Part shown: positions 36,901 to 47,534 of the stretch, one piece after another
How the letters are laid out: each line of letters begins with the position of its first letter
How positions within the stretch are numbered: position 1 is the first letter of the stretch
Assembly: GCA_003290165.1 (NCBI GenBank)
Contig: QNQO01006221.1
Span: 1 to 64,000 of the forward strand
DNA from: Berberis thunbergii
Lineage: Eukaryota > Streptophyta > Magnoliopsida > Ranunculales > Berberidaceae
Reading direction: 5' to 3'
DNA: 64,000 nt
Program-made: the position numbers and the translations under genes
Notes under the pieces: model-generated
The model's database searches: none
Seen by the model: the letters and a program-made list of their open reading frames with translations, nothing else
Told to the model about the DNA's origin: nothing

Positions 36901-39443
36901 ATGTTAAGAGTTCATACTGTATGTCACCTCCATGCTGTTCTTGAAGTCTAGTACGAACGGTTTCAGCAAAGATTTCAGGAAGACCTGAAATAAACTTACG
37001 TTTCCAGAATGGATTTGCTGCATCTGTCTGAAGCATAACTCTTTTCATGAAGATATCTTTGTAATATCTAAAGTGACTAAGAGTTGGACACTTATGAGAC
37101 ATGAGCAAATCTTTGGCTTTACCTTGATACTCATTTGGATTTCCTAAGAAATGCCTAAGAATACTTTGAATTAAGGTAGGCACACTGTCAGGAACGAAAG
37201 TTTCTTGACCAAGATCATTTTCAATTTTAATTGGATTTCCATCTGGACCAATTTTCTTTGCAAATAAGATTTCAGTTTTTTCCGAAGGAGTGAGATAATT
37301 ATCCCACCATCCTTTGATTAAACCGGAGAATCCTTGAATAATGATGGATGCAATGGTGTGATCGTCTTTGCCTTCTGCTCTGTGAGTAGAAGCCATCATC
37401 ACCATTTCTTGAGTTAATTCAAGGATTGCATCTTCACTAACGCCATCAATATTCCAAATATATAATTCTTTTGTTGAAAAAGAACCAAAAGTCTGAAGAT
37501 TTCGTTCTTCAAACTGCATATCTGGAAATGAAGGTCTAGGGTAAAAATTCCTAGATACAGGCATTGGATTTTTCCATTTTGGGTGTTTTGATGCGATTTT
37601 AGCATGTCTAATGGGGTTTGCCTGATATGGAATGTAATTTAAACGATCCAATTCAGACATAGGATCAAAATCAGCACTGATGTCTGAATCACAGTCAGTT
37701 ATGGCTGGATTAGACAAAGTATTGATACTTAATCTTGAACCCAGTTTTAAAGCATCTAATTTAGCATCAATTTCTTTCAATAAATTTGTTTTAGAAGAAA
37801 AGGTGTTAGGAGCCAAAGGTTCAGGAATTTGAAAGTAAACATTCTGTTTCTTTTGTTCCCGTTCTTTGATAACTTTGTCTTCTAATTGTTTCTTTTTTAG
37901 TTCATTAGTGACTAGTTGGTCTTGAACTAATTTTTCACCAAGTTCAGATAGAAGCAAATTTGTATAGTTATTCTGATGAATCAGAGTACTAACAAAATCT
38001 TCTGTTTGATGAGAAAAGGGTGAAGCAATGTATTGTTTGTCAGAAACTTTGAATTGAAGATCTACCATAGGAGGTAGAACTGATCTGACTGTTTTCTTTT
38101 CTGGGTGATTAGTCCAGATTTTGGGAGTAATATTTAACACATGAATTTGAGGAATATAAATATTATAATACCAGTCTAAGAAAGGTATGTTTTCTTTTAG
38201 TTCCTCACAACATGTATAAAAAGGTTTATTTAGTTCTTTGCGTTCAGATTCAGAAGTCTGGGCAATGAACTTTTCTCTACGTTCGTCATTTTCTAGAGAT
38301 AAAAATTCTCTTTTAATTTTTTCTTTATCTAATTTAAAAGTTTTTGATAAAGCTTGAACCCTAGGAATTCTAAATTCCATTTCAGATTGTGTAGGGGATT
38401 GATTTGCTTCAGAAGTCTCTGGGACTTCTTCTTGATTATAAACTGGTTGAGGAATTTGAGGATAGTTAGGATTGTTCCTAATATTCCTTAATTGAAGATG
38501 AGGAATCACTTCAGGAGTTGAAGTTCTTGAAGGGATCCTGGTAGGAGCAGTTCTGAATGAAGATTCAGATCTTCTTCCAGAATCAAACTTAGAAGGATCA
38601 AAATGGTGCTTCTGACATCATTGAATCTTAGTTCAACAGATCCATCAGGGAATGATAGAATTCTGTCAATCTCACTTGGAGGAAGTTTCTTTGGGTTTGA
38701 AACTCCTTCAATGATCCATGACTCAGGAAGAGTAACCTGATCCCATTTTATCGTTCTGGGAACAATAACATTAGTTTTTTGGTCATTGACCTCAAAGAGA
38801 GTAGTATGACCTCGATCATCAATTTGTATAGCACGTGGCTTTAATTGAGTTTTCATTGCTTTATAAGTGATTTTGTAAATTAAAGCAAATGGTTCAGAAC
38901 CTTCAGCCATATCAAAGCCTGAAGTCTGAATATTGAGAGTGAGTGTCTCGAGGATGTATGGATCACAAAGAGACACAGAGAAGTCAGGGTAACAGTTAAA
39001 ATAAACTGGACCCATTGAAAGTGAAGACTCTGCAATTCCAAGCAGAGAATCACTGAATTTATTGTGTCTACAGTCGCGGAGAGCAACTAAGGCACAAGTG
39101 TCAAGTCCTAACCTAGTTAAAGGTTTTAAGGCTATTTGAATTAATCCCAAGTGGAGATACTTGTATTTTTCTTTGATTAAAGACTGGATTGTTTGAGAAT
39201 TAAGTAATTGTTTTGAGTCTAAGGATTTGTTTATCGGTACTGTTGTTCAACAATACTAATTAAATCCTCAGTTTTTTGAGAAAATATTGACTTAGAAATC
39301 TCATAAATTTCCTTTTGAGGAATTACTGGTATAGACCAGTTTTGTAAATCTTGTTCAACTTCAGAAATTCTACCTTCCATTTTGGTTGGTAAACTGTTTG
39401 ACCTAGAACTAGAAGTTCTAGAGAATTTTGAAAACAAAGACAT
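33909..39443 (-). pseudogene. Unit 5 ORF1 polyprotein, three frameshifts and a stop
   Basis: The ATG is at 39443. Breaks are missing bases near 39243, 38601 and 36581, all in short T or A runs, plus an in-frame TGA at 35115-35117 that replaces an Arg codon before the RT core (CGA to TGA, a CG-context transition). Open pieces are 36470-38509, 35115-36464 and 33909 to just left of the stop. RNase H also has Tyr changed to Ser in GYGGIL. All domain motifs remain recognisable. Confidence 0.85.
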
Positions 39444-39690
39444 CTTTTCAAAATTGCTTTGAGGATGGGTAAGGAACACTGTACTCGGACCACCTACAGC
39501 TGGACCATCTGAGTGGGACCACCTAACCTAGATCTCGCTAGCGCACACCATGGCGACTTACACTGGATCTGGTTCCTAACGGCTGACCAACACTCTATGC
39601 GACTGACCAACGCTATCAACGGCTGACCAACAGTACCTTGGACTCACTAACCTTCCCGGGGCAAAAAGGAAAAGGATGGCTTTGATACCA
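39444..39690 (-). promoter_or_regulatory. Unit 5 primer-binding site and leader before ORF1
   Basis: TGGTATCAAAGC on the minus strand (complement of 39679-39690) with the same single mismatch as unit 4. The 20-bp and 15-bp leader repeats are present. Just upstream, one T is missing (atttcacc for attttcacc near 39692). Confidence 0.75.
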
Positions 39691-39707
39691 ATTTCACCAG
39701 GACCTAT

Positions 39708-40593
39708 AGTTTTCGATTTTACAGGTTACAACTTTTCACAGAAGAGATAGAATAAATGGAAGAACAAAGAAGAAGATAACTATACACAAAAGAATAATAG
39801 GAAAGAAGGATAACAACCAATGAAACAAAGGAGAGAAGAAGAACAGTATAAGCATTAAATAGCATAAAAATGCAAGAATTAAAAAGATTTCATCCATGAG
39901 ATGAATTTTTAAAGATCTTAACTTTTAAGTTAAGTATTTGGAAAACAGAATTCAAAGAGCTCTACTTTGTATTGTCCAAGAGAACACCCGATTCACTTCT
40001 TAGGGTGACTTTGATAGTTCAACCAAGTCCAATACTTTCTTTTAAGTAGAGATTTTGTATAAGAAAAGAAATCAGAGAGATGTATATAAGAAAGGATGCT
40101 TATATATTGATAAGAAAATATTGAAAGTAATTACAGAGGGAACGTAGAAACTTACAGGTGGTTAGGATGTACATAAAAGAGATGGAGAGGAAAGCTTACA
40201 AACGTAGATAGCTAGGGGATACAGAACAGGTTTGGGGTTCTAATTCGATCTGCCTTGCTCTGGAAGAGCTTTCTCTTATTTATAGATAGAGAGAGTGAAG
40301 AGATAAGACTCTTCTATTAGTGGAGGATGAGCTGGAGGCTTATCCTTTGTATTGATTGAGGGTGAACTGTAGACACATGCTTGTCACTGTACACCTTTTG
40401 ACTGTCGGCAGGTACTGTTGAAGATGCTTCAACTGTAGCTGTACTTATTGGATTCACTGTAGCTTCACGCGGAGGCTTTTTGAGAAAAGAAAATGATGCT
40501 TGTCGATCTGTCTGTTGACTATGGCCGAAAGCAAATTTGTTTGATAATGGAGGTGGCAGATGCTGCCTTTGAAAATAATGGACGTGGGTCCAT
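39708..40593 (-). promoter_or_regulatory. Unit 6 intergenic promoter and leader, driving unit 5
   Basis: TATA box TATAAATA on the minus strand (complement of 40277-40284), about 590 bases before the primer site of unit 5. Together with the unit 5 promoter, it is the second correctly ordered promoter in the array. The short hydrophobic leader ORF is at 39736-39897. Confidence 0.55.
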
Positions 40594-41796
40594 TTACAAA
40601 TCACGAGGATCAATGATACCATAACAGTCATCTTCATTGAGATCAACTGTTTGATCATCTTCTTCATCTTCTTCAGCTTCATCAGAACATATCTGTGACA
40701 AAGTTTCAATGAGCTGAGCTCTGGTTGGTTTGGTCTTGATCTTCTGTAGAATCTGCTGCTTCAGCTGTTTGATGTTGGAGGATGATTCTGAAGGAGGACC
40801 TATTGGGACTGGAACATTTGGTGTAGAAGACACCTCTTTTTTGGAGAAAAAGGCTGTTACACCTTCTTTAGTTACCTTTGAATGGTCAAACCTTTGCCAC
40901 CATTTTACTTTGTAGCGTCGGCACAACCATGAAGGTTTTGATTTGGAAAGGGCGCCTGGAGCATCAGGGTTGGAACAGACATAATCCCAACACATAATCC
41001 AGGCAAGATTGAAACGAATAAAGAACCAGATTGACAGAACCTGTTGATCAATAGGCTCAGGAGGCTGGTACTTGTCACGAAAGACATTCCATCCTTCTCG
41101 AACTGGAGATGGAAGGATATCAAGAACTGGACCAAATGAGCTCCACCATTGATGTTGAAACCAGAATGGTAGAATTTTGGTATTGAATTTTTTACAAAAT
41201 AGAAAGAACCAAGAATGGCCCGATTGATGGGGACTTATAAGAAATGCTCGGGTCCAAGCATTCTTATAATCATAGTAGCTATAAGTTTGGGGAACATAGC
41301 TCTGTGAGAGCCTCTTGTGGAATCGAGGGTGTTGATTCCATTCTGCTTCAGTCAGAATTTTGAAAATCTGACATTTGGAAAAAGTGATTCGAGTCTTAGT
41401 CTCATCATAGTGATGAGTAACAGAGATAGAATCAGAATCTACCAGAATGAATTCATAAAATTCTCTGGTTTTGAAGGCATCTGTTTCTTCATATTGTTGA
41501 TCTGAAGAATACAGATTCCTGGCAATTGCATAAGGATCAGAGAGAAGAACTCTGAATTGAGGTTCAACAATACCTAACAAATCTAGGTTGGTCTTGTTGA
41601 TATATTGAAGAGGTGCCTGATTAGGCTTTGAAAAACTTACCAGAGATGATAGCTCCTTGGCTTGATCAAGAGCTGAAAATTTCTGGGTTAATTGAAGAGC
41701 ATAAGAAAGAGGGGCTGGCTGCAAAGAAGCAGAAGGCGTCTTTGCATAGCTTGCCTTTGATTTGGGTTTGGGAGATGAGTTAGAAGAAGAACTCAT
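40594..41796 (-). CDS. Unit 6 ORF2, unknown-function florendovirus protein
   Basis: An intact 400-residue frame starting in the ATGA overlap at 41796. Predicted protein matches units 3-5. It follows an ORF1 with three frameshifts. Same head, Trp-rich core and acidic tail; nothing in this copy narrows the function. Confidence 0.76.
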   Translation of the reverse strand: MSSSSNSSPKPKSKASYAKTPSASLQPAPLSYALQLTQKFSALDQAKELSSLVSFSKPNQAPLQYINKTNLDLLGIVEPQFRVLLSDPYAIARNLYSSDQQYEETDAFKTREFYEFILVDSDSISVTHHYDETKTRITFSKCQIFKILTEAEWNQHPRFHKRLSQSYVPQTYSYYDYKNAWTRAFLISPHQSGHSWFFLFCKKFNTKILPFWFQHQWWSSFGPVLDILPSPVREGWNVFRDKYQPPEPIDQQVLSIWFFIRFNLAWIMCWDYVCSNPDAPGALSKSKPSWLCRRYKVKWWQRFDHSKVTKEGVTAFFSKKEVSSTPNVPVPIGPPSESSSNIKQLKQQILQKIKTKPTRAQLIETLSQICSDEAEEDEEDDQTVDLNEDDCYGIIDPRDL

Positions 41797-44700
41797 CTTT
41801 GAAGGAACTCACGGGAGAGAAAGTCTGCCAGTGAGTTGTCTTTTCCCTTTATATATTTGATATCAAAATCAAATGCAGAAATCAAGCCTTGCCATCTGGC
41901 GAAAATCTGTTTGGAAACCAAATTTAAAACATCTTTAGTTAAAATGTCTTTTGCAGATTGGCAATCAATTTGTAATAAAAATTTTTGATTAATTAAATCA
42001 TCTTGAAATTTCATGATGCACAATACGATAGATAAAACTTCTTTTTTGACCGTAGAATAATTTATCTGGGTAGAATTCCAAATACCTGAATGGTATCGGA
42101 CTAATTGGATAGTAGAGGACTGGGTAGACGTTGTTTTAGAATACCACCATACCCATGATTGGATGCATCTGTTTCTACTATTTTGAAGGCATCGGGATCA
42201 GCAATTCCTAGACAAGGAAGACTTTTGACTTGGCTTTTGACTTGGCGGACTATGGAAGTATGGGCTTCAGTCCATGGGCTTGGGTTTTTCTTAAGGCGAC
42301 TGTACAAAGGCTTAATTAAAACACGGAGGCCTTTATAAAAATCTGCTACATAATTTAAAGATCCAAGAAATCTTTGTAATTGGTTTTTTTCCCGGATTTC
42401 ATCTGGAAATTTGTCAGCAAATTCTATTGTTCTTGAAATTGGGGTAATCATCCCATTGAAAATTTTATGACCTAAAAATCTAACATTTGTTTGAAACAAA
42501 TTGATTTTGGTTGGAGATAAAACTAATCCATTCTTTTGAATACAGTTTTCAAATTGATATAAGTGTTTCCAGTGCTGGGGAACACTTTCAGAAAAAACAA
42601 GTATATCATCGATATACACAATGGTGAATTGCGAAAATTGGGAAAGAATATCATTCATGATATTCTGGAATTCACTTGGAGCGTTTTTGAGACCGAAAGG
42701 CATAACATTCCACTCATAATGTCCAAAGGGAACATTAAAAGCGGTTTTATACCGGTCTTTGGGATGAACCTGGATTTGCCAAAATCCAGATTTAAGATCA
42801 AACTTAGAGAAGACACAAGCATTGTGTAGTCTTTTAAGAAGATCTCTCTGAGAAGGGATTGGATATCTGATCCATTGAAGAACCTGATTTAAAGGTTTAT
42901 AATTTATTACAAGACGAGGACTTCCTCGTTCAATTTCAGCATTTTTATTGACATAAAAAGCAGCACAACTCCAAGGAGATTTAGAATCTCTTATGAGTCG
43001 TTTTTCTTTTAAAGTTTAATTTCTTGTTTGCAAAATTCCATAAGTTCACTATTCATTTGAATAGGACGAGCTTTAGTAGGAATTTTTCTTTCATCAAATC
43101 CCGGTTCATAAGGAAGACGAACCACGTGTTGTGATCTATACCAAAATGCATTTGGGAGATTTGAACAAAGTTCATCCTGTAAATGCTTTTGATACTGAAT
43201 GATTTGTGATTGAAGCCTAGGCTCCTGGATTTGATCAGCAGCCCTTTTATATTCAATCTCATGTTTCAGAAAGTTTAACTGCTGGGTTTTGCAGATTAAA
43301 CGATTTAGAAACTTCTGCTTAGTAACTTGGTTGAGTTCATAAGCTGTTGATGAGAATAAAAATGGAAATTCAAGTTTGGTACCAAGAATGGTAGTTGAAA
43401 TTCCTTTTTTATCAACTGAAAAAGGAGAGATTGCATTGATAAAAGGAGTACCTAATATCATTTTTGTTCCATATTCTTAACAAGAAGAAAATGTTGCTTA
43501 ATGCAAATGTTCTTTTTGCAAATATGGGCATTGGTTAGTTTAAAAGAAATTTGAAGTTTAGAATTGTCTGTAGTATACAGACTTTGCGAAGTTTGTTGGA
43601 AGTACTGAGTAGGTACTACTCCTTCTTGAATACAATTCATATCAGCGCCTGAATCTATAAGTGCAATAGCTGATATAGTTGTTTGATTATAAATGTTTAA
43701 GGTTATAGCCACATACCACTTTTGAATGGTAACCACATGTGGTGTAACCGGTTTCTTATTTAGATTACAGAGAAAATCTGCATGTTTTTGTTTGGATGAA
43801 GAAGGTTGTGGTGCAGAGATAACAGGAGTTATTTCTTCTTCTTGTCCAGACAAAACATGAAACTGATTTTCTTGTAACATTTGAATTTGAAGATCAGTTA
43901 GATTTTGGTGTTGTTTTAACTGATTAATTTCTTTCTTAAGATTGTTGACTTCATGTTGTAAATCAGAAAGATTAACAGGAGAAGCATTGTTTTTTGTTTG
44001 ATTAAACCTGTTAATGATTTCACGGTGATCATAAAATGAAGTGATCACATCAGGTGGAGATTTAGTTTGTGAAATTGATTTTTTTATGTGTTGAAGATAT
44101 TCAGTCTTCATTTGAGGGTCATCAATTTTATCAACAAAATCTAACAGTATTTGAGACTGCTTATTTTGAGATAACATATTGATCTTTGGTTTTGCAGAGA
44201 GATGACATAAACATGCACCTGGAGTACAATCACAAGATTGTTCGGAAGAATCAGAATAATCGGAAGAATAATTAAGATTATTCATCTGGAATTCTGGTTC
44301 AGAAGAAGAATCAGAATCTGAGTCAATTAAACAATTTAAAAACATATGCTTTATGTTTTTGGGAAGATCAAGGGCTTGGACCTTTTGAGCCGTTCTGCAC
44401 TGTTTTGCATAATGGCCGGGTTGTCCACATTTGAAGCAAACAGGCTTTGAAGTGGATCCTTTTTTAAAGGGTTTGGACTTATGTGTCCCATGTTTCTTGG
44501 GCTTGCTAAAATACTGTTCAAGTGGTTTAGCAGGCTTTGGACCATAAGGTTTTTTCTGTTTAAACTGTCGGGCCGGATTGGACCGATATTTTTGTTTGGA
44601 AGTCCAATGGGTTTTAGAGTTTAAATGGGCTGGATAATGAAAATCATCAAATCCATATTGTTGACAAAAATCACCTAATTCTTTAGGTCCAGTAATGTGT

Positions 44701-47327
44701 TGTTTTCTTAATTGTTTCTTTAATTTTAAATCATTACAAATTTGAAGGGCGCATTTATTAATAAATGCTATTAAATCGCCAAATGTTAAGAGTTCATACT
44801 GTATGTCACCTCCATGCTGTTCTTGAAGTCTAGTACGAACGGTTTCAGCAAAGATTTCAGGAAGACCTGAAATAAACTTACGTTTCCAGAATGGATTTGC
44901 TGCATCTGTCTGAAGCATAACTCTTTTCATGAAGATATCTTTGTAATATCTAAAGTGACTAAGAGTTGGACACTTATGAGACATGAGCAAATCTTTGGCT
45001 TTACCTTGATACTCATTTGGATTTCCTAAGAAATGCCTAAGAATACTTTGAATTAAGGTAGGCACACTGTCAGGAACGAAAGTTTCTTGACCAAGATCAT
45101 TTTCAATTTTAATTGGATTTCCATCTGGACCAATTTTCTTTGCAAATAAGATTTCAGTTTTTTCCGAAGGAGTGAGATAATTATCCCACCATCCTTTGAT
45201 TAAACCGGAGAATCCTTGAATAATGATGGATGCAATGGTGTGATCGTCTTTGCCTTCTGCTCTGTGAGTAGAAGCCATCATCACCATTTCTTGAGTTAAT
45301 TCAAGGATTGCATCTTCACTAACGCCATCAATATTCCAAATATATAATTCTTTTGTTGAAAAAGAACCAAAAGTCTGAAGATTTCGTTCTTCAAACTGCA
45401 TATCTGGAAATGAAGGTCTAGGGTAAAAATTCCTAGATACAGGCATTGGATTTTTCCATTTTGGGTGTTTTGATGCGATTTTAGCATGTCTAATGGGGTT
45501 TGCCTGATATGGAATGTAATTTAAACGATCCAATTCAGACATAGGATCAAAATCAGCACTGATGTCTGAATCACAGTCAGTTATGGCTGGATTAGACAAA
45601 GTATTGATACTTAATCTTGAACCCAGTTTTAAAGCATCTAATTTAGCATCAATTTCTTTCAATAAATTTGTTTTAGAAGAAAAGGTGTTAGGAGCCAAAG
45701 GTTCAGGAATTTGAAAGTAAACATTATGTTTCTTTTGTTCCTGTTCTTTGATAACTTTGTCTTCTAATTGTTTCTTTTTTAGTTCATTAGTGACTAGTTG
45801 GTCTTGAACTAATTTTTCACCAAGTTCAGATAGAAGCAAATTTGTATAGTTATTCTGATGAATCAGAGTACTAACAAAATCTTCTGTTTGATGAGAAAAG
45901 GGTGAAGCAATGTATTGTTTGTCAGAAACTTTGAATTGAAGATCTACCATAGGAGGTAGAACTGATCTGACTGTTTTCTTTTCTGGGTGATTAGTCCAGA
46001 TTTTGGGAGTAATATTTAACACATGAATTTGAGGAATATAAATATTATAATACCAGTCTAAGAAAGGTATGTTTTCTTTTAGTTCCTCACAACATGTATA
46101 AAAAGGTTTATTCAGTTCTTTGCGTTCAGATTCAGAAGTCTGGGCAATGAACTTTTCTCTACGTTCGTCATTTTCTAGAGATAAAAATTCTCTTTTAATT
46201 TTTTCTTTATCTAATTTAAAAGTTTTTGATAAAGCTTGAACCCTAGGAATTCTAAATTCCATTTCAGATTGTGTAGGGGATTGATTTGCTTCAGAAGTCT
46301 CTGGGACTTCTTCTTGATTATAAACTGGTTGAGGAATTTGAGGATAGTTAGGATTGTTCCTAATATTCCTTAATTGAAGATGAGGAATCACTTCAGGAGT
46401 TGAAGTTCTTGAAGGGATCCTGGTAGGAGCAGTTCTGAATGAAGATTCAGATCTTCTTCCAGAATCAAACTTAGAAGGATAAAAAATGGTGCTTCTGACA
46501 TCATTGAATCTTAGTTCAACAGATCCATCAGGGAATGATAGAATTCTGTCAATCTCACTTGGAGGAAGTTTCTTTGGGTTTGAAACTCCTTCAATGATCC
46601 ATGACTCAGGAAGAGTAACCTGATCCCATTTTATCGTTCTGGGAACAATAACATTAGTTTTTTGGTCATTGACCTCAAAGAGAGTAGTATGACCTCGATC
46701 ATCAATTTGTATAGCACGTGGCTTTAATTGAGTTTTCATTGCTTTATAAGTGATTTTGTAAATTAAAGCAAATGGTTCAGAACCTTCAGCCATATCAAAG
46801 CCTGAAGTCTGAATATTGAGAGTGAGTGTCTCGAGGATGTGTGGATCACAAAGAGACACAGAGAAGTCAGGGTAACAGTTAAAATAAACTGGACCCATTG
46901 AAAGTGAAGACTCTGCAATTCCAAGCAGAGAATCACTGAATTTATTGTGTCTACAGTCGCGGAGAGCAACTAAGGCACAAGTGTCAAGTCCTAACCTAGT
47001 TAAAGGTTTTAAGGCTATTTGAATTAATCCCAAGTGGAGATACTTGTATTTTTCTTTGATTAAAGACTGGATTGTTTGAAAATTAAGTAATTGTTTTGAG
47101 TCTAAGGATTTGTTTATCGGTACTGTTTGTTCAACAATACTAATTAAATCCTCAGTTTTTTGAGAAAATATTGACTTAGAAATCTCATAAATTTCCTTTT
47201 GAGGAATTACTGGTATAGACCAGTTTTGTAAATCTTGTTCAACTTCAGAAATTCTACCTTCCATTTTGGTTGGTAAACTGTTTGACCTTGAACTAGAAGT
47301 TCTAGAGAATTTTGAAAACAAAGACAT
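41793..47327 (-). pseudogene. Unit 6 ORF1 polyprotein, three frameshifts
   Basis: The ATG is at 47327 and the frame stays open for about 1290 codons through movement protein, capsid, zinc knuckle and the protease DSG, down to about 43463, where one T is missing. Further missing bases near 43016 (T run) and 42123 (G run) break the start of RT and the RNase H. The acidic Ser/Asp patch after the zinc knuckle has private changes (SSDYSDSS for SCDSSDSS). RT keeps the Arg of DRYKTAF. This is the longest capsid-side frame besides unit 4. Confidence 0.85.
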
Positions 47328-47534
47328 CTTTTCAAAATTGCTTTGAGGATGGGTAAGGAACACTGTACTCGGACCACCTACAGCTGGACCATCTGAGTGG
47401 GACCACCTAACCTAGATCTCGCTAGCGCACACCATGGCGACTTACACTGGATCTGGTTCCTAACGGCTGACCAACACTCTATGCGACTGACCAACGCTAT
47501 CAACGGCTGACCAACAGTACCTTGGACTCACTAA
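47328..47534 (-). promoter_or_regulatory. Unit 6 partial leader, primer site lost
   Basis: The leader repeats are present (20-bp period near 47466-47517), but sequence ends 14 bases after the last repeat at a junction to inverted viral DNA. The tRNA primer site that should follow is absent, so unit 6 lacks both primer site and an upstream promoter in sense. Confidence 0.75.

Larger units (their letters stand above)
31824..39707 (-). mobile_element. Viral unit 5 (normal order, B-type)
   Basis: A 7884-bp unit with leader, primer site, ORF1 remains (33909-39443), intact ORF2 (32710-33912) and promoter region. It carries many private C-to-T type changes, including the one that creates a stop in ORF1. 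Its promoter feeds unit 4. Confidence 0.87.
39708..47534 (-). mobile_element. Viral unit 6 (truncated at the primer site)
   Basis: Rightmost minus-strand unit. Gene order is normal, with intact ORF2 and a broken ORF1, but the unit stops at 47534 inside the leader (cttggactcactaa), before the primer-binding site, where it meets a plus-strand fragment. Variants are B-type, like unit 5. Confidence 0.87.
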
